A DNA stretch of 64,000 bases, from assembly GCF_001625695.1 (NCBI RefSeq), contig NZ_AUXY01000001.1, forward strand, positions 1 through 64,000. The letters run 5' to 3'. This stretch comes from Pseudoalteromonas luteoviolacea H33-S (GTDB lineage: Bacteria; Pseudomonadota; Gammaproteobacteria; Enterobacterales; Alteromonadaceae). Made by a program: the position numbers and the translations under genes. Within the stretch, counting starts at the first letter, position 1. Each line of letters opens with the position of its first letter. The notes under the pieces are model-generated. The model was not told the DNA's origin and did not search any database. It worked only from the letters and a program-made list of their open reading frames with translations. This document shows, one piece after another, positions 58,701 to 64,000 of the stretch.

Positions 58701-59356
58701 AAATAGCCACAGCTTTAGACACACTCAATGCGCAGTATAATCAGTTGCAAACTGAAATGGTGACAGTTTCGGTAGTGCTGCAAACTCATCAAAACAATAT
58801 GCAAAAGTTACAGTCTCAGCAAGGTGAGCTAGTACAAATGCAAGCTGACTATGAGCATTGGCATTTACTTAATCGTTTACTAGGCGATGCAACAGGCAAA
58901 ACTATGCGTAATTTAGCGCAAACACAAACGCTAAAAATCCTACTGCATTATGCCAATCATCATTTAATGAGCTTGTCGCGGCGTTATCGTCTGACTGTAA
59001 TTGGTCAGTCATTGGAAATAGCCATTATCGATCGTGATATGGCCGATGAGCAGCGTAGCGTGAATACCCTATCTGGTGGAGAATCATTCCTAGTCTCTCT
59101 GGCGTTGGCGCTAGGGCTAGCATCTCTGTCATCAAACCAAGTGAAAATCAATTCTTTATTTATCGATGAAGGGTTTGGCACACTCGACCCAGAGACATTG
59201 AGTGTGGCATTGGATGCACTGGATGCCTTACAGTCACAGGGTCGAAAGGTCGGAGTTATCTCTCATGTGGCTCAAATGACAGAACGTGTTGCGACACAAA
59301 TTAGGATTAAAAAGCAGTCCGGTGGATACTCTACCGTGACAACAAAGGAAAGTTAA
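55703..59356 (+). CDS. sbcC: exonuclease subunit SbcC (Rad50-type)
   Basis: 1217 aa SMC-like ATPase. Walker A GETGAGKSTLLDAICLAFYGKT (about 34-55), then long glutamine-rich coiled-coil arms with a zinc hook at about residue 601 (CMVC). The signature LSGGESFLVSLALALGLA and Walker B SLFIDEGFGTLD close the ATPase at the C-terminus. The coiled coils are notably rich in Gln/Ala/Ser. Length matches the family upper range. Given replication forks meeting Ter sites, SbcCD may trim over-replicated ends, but that link is inference. Confidence 0.97.
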   Translation: MRILTIEVKNLASLPEAHIDFNAPPLKNTGLFAITGETGAGKSTLLDAICLAFYGKTARLKSDSKNKVAFNGDEIKLSDPRHLLRRGTVSGYAQVGFVAQDGEQYTARWQVARARNKVDGRIKEAELVLLDAAADQVLAQKSNAKQKLLQLIGLNFEQFTRAVLLAQHDFAAFLKANADERAQLLECLTATEQFSRVGKTIFEFHKQKSEALVSFKQKLGDIELLSEEALAQKQQFLADLQQQQSQLQSQVKILEQHLGWYTAKTKLEQQLTVLLSSVKEQDAALASRSDEFKRAQQAQLTQHVADNRTQAKQFQASIVRAQSDLSALAAQDFHSEITAQESALKASNEQLSLAQAALKQHEPDIAKVRELDKVCSENTKLCDQFEEQVAQQKRLEQQYSHTLQTLKSQFTAFDAEKTLVDKQLSESPQLVSLCASWPQTYEVLQQYLRAHHDRHALQVEQSALGSQYQAAKQAVMEAQPQCNQVEQHVNSMQAEVNQLQHSLSELDYEKLQFQKSQLNKAQQALEQQRVLSDELLQLQAHLDGLRHQQHSAEAQRKDAEHQDELTRQQLNLTQENLHQVKLRASDNISALRGQLEHGKECMVCGATEHPYRVDHIDSHWQQLIRDFEGQYHSAERARQQTQARYHEVVSNLEQVNGHLQAALQQKAQILNKQQVNQTLLDELPESLRDAKQHAQQLIQIDNNLALYSELSKSQQHKWQLLQQNQQQLQQLRSALQQYQQQLQSIEQSQATLTQRSNELAQTCEKLTLRISEVYGNETWLSQLTHSADTAVQNLCEQVNNVIALQDKRAQIVKDIEQCLPQQSTTQALLDKALQQLSSFNAQLSQYQQLRDQAQTQRGALLALETTPEQWNQQLHQGVSLAQQQLQTHKDELTRLNKVRDEQALRQAHLIQQIKEYEANLADNHTRFTDWLAQTQQQYPTLTEALVDELLAWQPELWMPLIEQAKLLEQQRDNAKSQLAHVKQNLAEHTENGKPEHAQSEIATALDTLNAQYNQLQTEMVTVSVVLQTHQNNMQKLQSQQGELVQMQADYEHWHLLNRLLGDATGKTMRNLAQTQTLKILLHYANHHLMSLSRRYRLTVIGQSLEIAIIDRDMADEQRSVNTLSGGESFLVSLALALGLASLSSNQVKINSLFIDEGFGTLDPETLSVALDALDALQSQGRKVGVISHVAQMTERVATQIRIKKQSGGYSTVTTKES

Positions 59357-59367
59357 AGAGGAAATAT

Positions 59368-60039
59368 ATGCCTACATTCACAGGTGATGAAGCGCTCAGT
59401 TACGATAAACGCATTGGTAAATTGGTGCCAGGCTATGAGCTGCTGCATCATACGACTGCAGCACAGCTGAGTGTGACGTTAGATCAAGATGCAACCATAC
59501 TGGTTATTGGTGCAGGCACAGGCAAGGACATTATTGAGTTGGCAAAGCATAATGCTGGCTGGCAGTTTATTGCGCAAGATATTTCTGCAGATATGCTCGC
59601 TATCGCAGATCAAAATTTTACTAACTTGGGGTTGAGTGACAGAGTCACTATTCACCTTGGTCCAATTAAAGATGCAATCTATCAAGCAGATGCAGCTTTA
59701 TGCTTATTAGTACTTCATTTTGTAAGTGATAATGGCGATAAAGCTGAGCTATTAAAGCAAATTGGCCTGAATTTGCGTGCCGGTGGGCAATTGTTTTTAG
59801 CTGATTTGATGCAGCCTGATACCGACTTTGAACGCGCGGCACAGCTACATTATTGTCAGAAGGAGCTCGGGCTGACAGACGCGGGGGCGCAAACGATGCG
59901 TCATCAATTCCAAGAAGCCTTTTACCCTATAAGTGGTGCAAGGTTGCATGAACTGACAAGTCTTACTGGGTTTTGCTCCCCTTCCCTTTATTTTAAGGCA
60001 CTTGGTTTTAGTGCCCATGCCATTGCAAAAGGACAGTGA
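59368..60039 (+). CDS. class I SAM-dependent methyltransferase
   Basis: 223 aa. Rossmann motif I VIGAGTGKDIIELAK (about residues 47-61), motif II acidic D in AQDISADML, and motif IV-like DAALCLLVLHF. The substrate is unknown; small-molecule type by size. It starts 11 bp after sbcC and may be transcribed with it. Confidence 0.88.
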   Translation: MPTFTGDEALSYDKRIGKLVPGYELLHHTTAAQLSVTLDQDATILVIGAGTGKDIIELAKHNAGWQFIAQDISADMLAIADQNFTNLGLSDRVTIHLGPIKDAIYQADAALCLLVLHFVSDNGDKAELLKQIGLNLRAGGQLFLADLMQPDTDFERAAQLHYCQKELGLTDAGAQTMRHQFQEAFYPISGARLHELTSLTGFCSPSLYFKALGFSAHAIAKGQ

Positions 60040-60582
60040 TTAAGGCGTATGCGCCCTAATTAATTCGGCCAGCTTGGTGATCTTGATATTGCTGAGCTGG
60101 CGATAATCAAAATACGGGCATACGATGATCCTGTTTACCTTATCAATGGCAAATTCTTCATCTAACCAGACCATTGAGTGGGTAAAATCGTGATCTCTGA
60201 TGAGCTTTTTAGCATATGTTCGCCCTGCAATGATGTGCCACTGGTAGTTGTTTTGGCCCAGATCTGGCGGAGAAAACAGCAAAGCTTCTTGTGAGCAGGC
60301 TTGAAGTAAGCTTTTATCTCTATATGCTTGCCATGTGAGCGTACCTTTCTCTTCCTTAGTAAAATCATGATCTGGATGACTTAACTCAGAGAGAAATTTA
60401 CTGTATACATTGAACAGCTTTCGCCATCCATTACCGCATTCTTGATTAATATAATCGATCTCACCATGACGTAATGGTATGACTTCATTGAGATTTTTGT
60501 ATTCTATGAGGTTAGGTTTATTTTCGACGTATACAGCTAAAATGCCCGCTGGCGCGCCAAAACCATGAGTTAGTATTTTCAT
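60040..60582 (-). CDS. conserved protein of unknown function
   Basis: 180 aa, no signal peptide or membrane segment. Begins MKILTHGFGAPAGILAVYVENKPN and ends with an EEFAIDKVNRIIVCPYFDYRQLSN block; both look structured and conserved. Its stop codon abuts that of the methyltransferase with no terminator between. No family recognised. Confidence 0.65.
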   Translation of the reverse strand: MKILTHGFGAPAGILAVYVENKPNLIEYKNLNEVIPLRHGEIDYINQECGNGWRKLFNVYSKFLSELSHPDHDFTKEEKGTLTWQAYRDKSLLQACSQEALLFSPPDLGQNNYQWHIIAGRTYAKKLIRDHDFTHSMVWLDEEFAIDKVNRIIVCPYFDYRQLSNIKITKLAELIRAHTP

Positions 60583-60707
60583 GAACTGCCAAGTAGTTTC
60601 AACAACTTAATATTCTGCCAGCAGATAGATCGTTTGGCACTCAGTGGCCGTATAGACCACAATATTTAATTGTATCAGTCTACTTACCAAGATAGGAGTG
60701 TTGCGCT

Positions 60708-61253
60708 TTGAAAATACATTACTTTGTAAAAGCTTGTGTGTTGGGGGCTTTTTTATCTTTAACAGCATGTACTGGCTTGCCCGAAGGAATCACACCAGTA
60801 AAAAACTTTGATCTGCAGCGTTATCAAGGCACTTGGTATGAAATTGCACGCCTTGATCACCGCTTTGAGCGTGGCATGCAAAATGTGACTGCAACATATA
60901 CTATAAATCAAGATGGCAGTGTTGGAGTTGTTAACAGAGGTTATGTGACTGCCGAGCAAACATGGAAGCAGGCTGATGGTGTTGCCAAGTTTGTATCTGA
61001 GCAAGATATAGGTCATTTAAAAGTGTCTTTTTTCGGTCCGTTTTACGGCAGTTATGTTGTTTTTAAATTAGACGAAGCAGATTATCAATACGCTTATGTG
61101 ACAAGTTATGACAAAGACTATTTGTGGCTATTGTCTCGCACACCACAAGTATCTAATGCTGTTTTGAAAGACTTTCAAAAGACAGCCTTGAAACTTGGTT
61201 ATGACGTCGACGCGCTAATTTATATGGAACATCACATCATTAGTTCACTGTAA
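60708..61253 (+). CDS. blc: outer-membrane lipocalin (Blc-like)
   Basis: 181 aa from TTG 60708 with AGGAG 9 nt upstream. Lipobox at LTAC (about 18-21), then the lipocalin fold: GTWYEIARLDHRFERGMQNVTATY (the G-x-W motif), the VKVSFFGPFYGSYVVF-type strand and the TPQVSNAVLKDFQKTA helix. Bacterial lipocalins bind phospholipid or fatty acid at the outer membrane. The stop codon lies inside dispersed element copy 4. Confidence 0.93.
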   Translation: MKIHYFVKACVLGAFLSLTACTGLPEGITPVKNFDLQRYQGTWYEIARLDHRFERGMQNVTATYTINQDGSVGVVNRGYVTAEQTWKQADGVAKFVSEQDIGHLKVSFFGPFYGSYVVFKLDEADYQYAYVTSYDKDYLWLLSRTPQVSNAVLKDFQKTALKLGYDVDALIYMEHHIISSL

Positions 61254-61268
61254 GCCCCCTTTACAGTC
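61248..61268. repeat. dispersed palindromic element, copy 4
   Basis: Perfect 7-bp arms ACTGTAA and TTTACAGT-type around GCCCCCT. The lipocalin stop codon (61251-61253) is part of the left arm. Confidence 0.6.
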
Positions 61269-61396
61269 ATATTAATAGAGTTTTTCTTTTGACCAAAAAG
61301 ATTAATATTTCATAAACTTATTTGTCATTACTTCCGTTCAGGCTAGTTGCGCTTATAAAAACCCAATGTAGCAACAAATAATTCGGAGTAATAAAA

Positions 61397-63256
61397 ATGA
61401 AGAGCATAGCCTATTCGTTAATTGCCGTGGCCGTTACTGTGGCATTAACAGCATGTGATGGTGATGATGGTGCACCTGGTGTTCAAGGGGAACAAGGATC
61501 TCAAGGTGAGCAAGGTACTGTTGGCGAAAATGGGGTGGATGGTAAAAACGCTCAGCCGGATCTAAATACAGGAGCTGGCTTGGTGCGTATTGCCACTGTA
61601 CCAACTGGCTCAGAGGTAACGGGAATATTTTTAACTGAGCAAGGGGACCTATTCTTTAATGCTCAGCATCCAAGCGATAGCAATACCGCTGAAGATAACT
61701 TTAACAAACGCCCATTTAATACAGGCACTGTCGGTGTGCTTACTGGTGTGAATTTCAATGAATTACCGCGCAATTTGGCTGATGCCCCCCTTCATTCAAC
61801 TGACTTCGAAAAGCAAACCGTGGTCACTGCAATTGGTCAATATCAAATACTGGGCCAGACGGGAGATACCTTTTCAGATCTTGGCGATAAAGGTTTAGCT
61901 GGCGGTTTAGGCGTCATTTACGGTATGACCTCTGGTGATGAAATCATCAAAAATGATATGCCAGATTTTAACGGTTTCATTTTTGAGTCTGAAGCGACAG
62001 GTTATTTATTTACCAACTGGGAAGATTACCCCGGTGGTATGAGCCGTTTAAAAATGTCGAAAAGTGATAGTGGTAAGTGGAATGTAGAAGAAGCCATGAT
62101 GTTAGATTTTGACGCTGTCAAAGGCACCGCAGCGAATTGCTTCGGTTCGGTATCTCCATGGGACACACCTTTGACATCAGAAGAGTGGATCGTAAATTCA
62201 GAAGTGGATACGACGACAAATCCTGAATGGAATGCGCCAGAGGTAAATTCACGCTTAACGCAATTTAGAGAGTTTTTAGCGCCGGAATCACCAAACCCAT
62301 ACCGCTATGGCTATATCGCAGAAGTTAAATCTCCATTATCAGATAAGCCTGTTGTTGAGAAGCACTATACTATCGGCCGCTACGAACATGAAAACGCGGT
62401 TGTGATGCCTGACAGTCGCACTGTGTACTCCTCGCAAGATGATACGGGTGGTGTGCTATTTAAGTTTGTTGCAGATACAGCGGAAGACTTAAGCGCTGGT
62501 ACCTTATATGGTGCAAAATTGACCCAAGATAAAGGATTAAACGACCCCGCTGTGACTGGGTTTGATATTGAGTGGGTGGAAATTGCCTCTGGTACGAACG
62601 CAACAATACTTGAATGGATTGAAGAGTATGATGGCATAACACCTGATGAATATGTGGAAGGCAAAACGAATTATATTGCTATGGCTGACGTACAAGCATG
62701 GGCTGATGGTAAGCAAACTTATCCTACCGCTGAGGAAGGTGGCTCTCCAGTTACTGCTGGCAAGCCAATGGATGACCGAGTAGCATTTTTAGAGTCACGT
62801 CAAGCTGCACGTCTTAAAGGTGCAACTGCTGAATGGCGTAAGCTTGAAGGTTTGGCAATCAATCATGACCGTGTGCTTGAAGCCGTGTCAGGTCAAGACG
62901 TGATTAAAGGCGAAGTCGTAGAAAAAGCCTACTTATACATAGGTATTGCAGATATCAATAAGACCATGATTGATGGTGAAGGCGATATTCAATTGTCTGA
63001 TCGTGTAAAAAGCTGTGGTGGCGTTTATCGCGCCCATATTGATAACAATTACAGCCTTACGCGCATTGAACCTGTGGTAATGGGATCAACTTATCGTTCT
63101 TCACTGGATGAAAATGAGCGTTGTGATGCAAGTTTACTGGCGCAGCCAGACAATGTGATTGTTATGCGTGATGGACGTATATTGATTGGTGAAGATCACA
63201 GTGCAGATTGGAAATACAACAATACATTATGGATGTATGACCCAAAATCAGAATAA
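61397..63256 (+). CDS. PhoX/DUF839-like lipoprotein with collagen-like stalk
   Basis: 619 aa. Signal peptide with lipobox LTAC at about 17-20, directly followed by about ten Gly-X-Y triplets (GAPGVQGEQGSQGEQGTVGE and on) before a beta-propeller-like domain. Blocks such as CFGSVSPWDTPLTSEEW, YEHENAVVMPDSRTVYSSQDDTGG and KLEGLAINHDRVLEA resemble the DUF839/PhoX family of Ca/Fe-dependent phosphatases. Activity not proven. The stalk would lift the domain off the membrane. A terminator follows. Confidence 0.8.
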   Translation: MKSIAYSLIAVAVTVALTACDGDDGAPGVQGEQGSQGEQGTVGENGVDGKNAQPDLNTGAGLVRIATVPTGSEVTGIFLTEQGDLFFNAQHPSDSNTAEDNFNKRPFNTGTVGVLTGVNFNELPRNLADAPLHSTDFEKQTVVTAIGQYQILGQTGDTFSDLGDKGLAGGLGVIYGMTSGDEIIKNDMPDFNGFIFESEATGYLFTNWEDYPGGMSRLKMSKSDSGKWNVEEAMMLDFDAVKGTAANCFGSVSPWDTPLTSEEWIVNSEVDTTTNPEWNAPEVNSRLTQFREFLAPESPNPYRYGYIAEVKSPLSDKPVVEKHYTIGRYEHENAVVMPDSRTVYSSQDDTGGVLFKFVADTAEDLSAGTLYGAKLTQDKGLNDPAVTGFDIEWVEIASGTNATILEWIEEYDGITPDEYVEGKTNYIAMADVQAWADGKQTYPTAEEGGSPVTAGKPMDDRVAFLESRQAARLKGATAEWRKLEGLAINHDRVLEAVSGQDVIKGEVVEKAYLYIGIADINKTMIDGEGDIQLSDRVKSCGGVYRAHIDNNYSLTRIEPVVMGSTYRSSLDENERCDASLLAQPDNVIVMRDGRILIGEDHSADWKYNNTLWMYDPKSE

Positions 63257-63270
63257 AAATTAACGACTAT

Positions 63271-63293
63271 GCGGTGCTTTGCACCGCTTTTTT
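63271..63293 (+). terminator. terminator after the PhoX-like gene
   Basis: Stem GCGGTGC, loop TTT, stem GCACCGC, then T6. Confidence 0.9.
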
Positions 63294-63318
63294 GGCATTA
63301 AAAATGGAAGTCATACAA

Positions 63319-64000
63319 ATGCAATACCCATTACTTATTTCCACACTCGCTTTGACCATCGTGTTGAGCGGCTGCACTGAGCCGCTTGGACAGAACAAAA
63401 TTTTACCAACCGACACAGAGCAAGTCAGTCACCTCACGCCGTATAAACAAGGGGATGATATTCCTGCAATGGCGTATATTGAACATCAAGAAGTCTATAA
63501 CCCCGAGTCTGTGATACCGCCACAGTGTTATACCAAGACTGACGGAGTAAACAACCCATGTTATGCCTGCCACCAGTCATATCATGATGACAAAACGCGA
63601 CCTAATGTGATGAAAGATGGAGATTTACAAGGTGATTATGCGTTTTCAGATCTCGGTTTAAAAAACCATTGGAAGAATCTGTTTATCGACCGTACTGATT
63701 TGATTAAAGGGATCTCAGATCAAGAAATTACTAACTGGATCGAGCAGGATAACTACACACCTTTTATAACAAAAATGATCAAGCGCAGCGACTGGCGTGG
63801 TGAAGTAACGCCACTTAAGAATTTGGCGTTTCCAGAGAAAGCCTTTGACGAGTTGGGATTTGCCCGCGACGGCAGTGGTTGGGTTGCATTTAATTATAAG
63901 CCTTTTCCAAGTACATTTTGGCCAACAAATGGTTCAACAGGGGACGTGATGATTAGGCTCCCACGCGGATTTCAAACCAAAGATGGCCTTTATAGTCGGG
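63319..64000 (+). CDS. putative heme-motif lipoprotein, truncated by the window end
   Basis: Partial; at least 227 codons. ATG 63319 follows GGAAG at 8 nt. An in-frame ATG at 63304 is less likely. Lipobox LSGC at about residues 15-18. One CXXCH heme-c motif (CYACH near residue 84), and conserved patches ending ...FWPTNGSTGDVMIRLPRGFQ. Probably a periplasmic or outer-membrane-linked c-type cytochrome or related redox protein. It lies 62 bp after the PhoX-like gene. Confidence 0.75.
   Translation, partial: MQYPLLISTLALTIVLSGCTEPLGQNKILPTDTEQVSHLTPYKQGDDIPAMAYIEHQEVYNPESVIPPQCYTKTDGVNNPCYACHQSYHDDKTRPNVMKDGDLQGDYAFSDLGLKNHWKNLFIDRTDLIKGISDQEITNWIEQDNYTPFITKMIKRSDWRGEVTPLKNLAFPEKAFDELGFARDGSGWVAFNYKPFPSTFWPTNGSTGDVMIRLPRGFQTKDGLYSR

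Noticed and set aside
54780..58728. Several 60-106-codon frames within sbcD and sbcC in other frames
   Set aside because: Overlap by other-frame reading of confidently identified genes, without ribosome sites or families.

Overview
The window is AT-rich gammaproteobacterial DNA, most likely from Pseudoalteromonas or a close alteromonad relative. The clues are the gene families present (class II DAHP synthase, Pseudomonas-type isocitrate lyase, a mipA/DUF3019/two-component cassette, RmuC, SbcCD, many exported lipoproteins) and a plasmid-like replication module sitting among housekeeping genes. It looks like the origin/terminus junction of a secondary chromosome (chromid). No rRNA, tRNA, CRISPR array or insertion sequence was found.

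Replication region (about 4.8-13.1 kb). A minus-strand Rep initiator (8939-10153) lies beside an origin of about 0.7 kb (10154-10862). The origin holds iterons of the form TTAGTA-N6-TGATCT, two DnaA boxes, at least 12 GATC sites and an AT-rich stretch. parA and parB follow. Left of rep is a Tus-family gene (8015-8890). A gene-empty 3.2 kb stretch (4769-8014) carries six copies of a Ter-like site built on AGTAWGATGTGTTC. Five copies are oriented, by E. coli rules, to stop forks coming leftward from the origin. One (7905) faces the other way. This is a compact fork trap a few kb from the origin and would make replication essentially unidirectional to the right. It is the most interesting system here. 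A second cluster of seven iteron-like sites sits 12 kb away at 21990-22310.

0-4.8 kb: ppsA (-) and its regulator ppsR (+), then class II DAHP synthase. 13-22 kb: SWIM/SNF2 helicase, a 19-bp tandem repeat, a small protein coupled to an orphan response regulator, rmuC, and a TPR sensor kinase. 22-30 kb: divergent glyoxylate-shunt genes aceA and glcB, then a mipA-DUF3019-RR-HK operon. 30-40 kb: a c-di-GMP-I riboswitch ahead of an exported beta-helix/LamG protein, small lipoproteins, an Hsp20 with a sigma-32-like promoter, a twice-frameshifted phoD-type phosphatase, a TorF-like porin, a YebC/YeeN protein, a HAD phosphatase and an S41-type protease. 40-54 kb: a five-PAS chemoreceptor, an orphan RiPP-like precursor, regulators, small enzymes and remnants of a sterol-desaturase-type gene and of rtcR. 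54-64 kb: sbcD-sbcC, a methyltransferase, a lipocalin, a PhoX-like lipoprotein with a collagen-like stalk, and a truncated heme-motif lipoprotein.

The central-metabolism genes (ppsA/ppsR, DAHP synthase, aceA, glcB) fit growth on C2/C3 carbon with gluconeogenesis. The replication block explains the layout of the left third.
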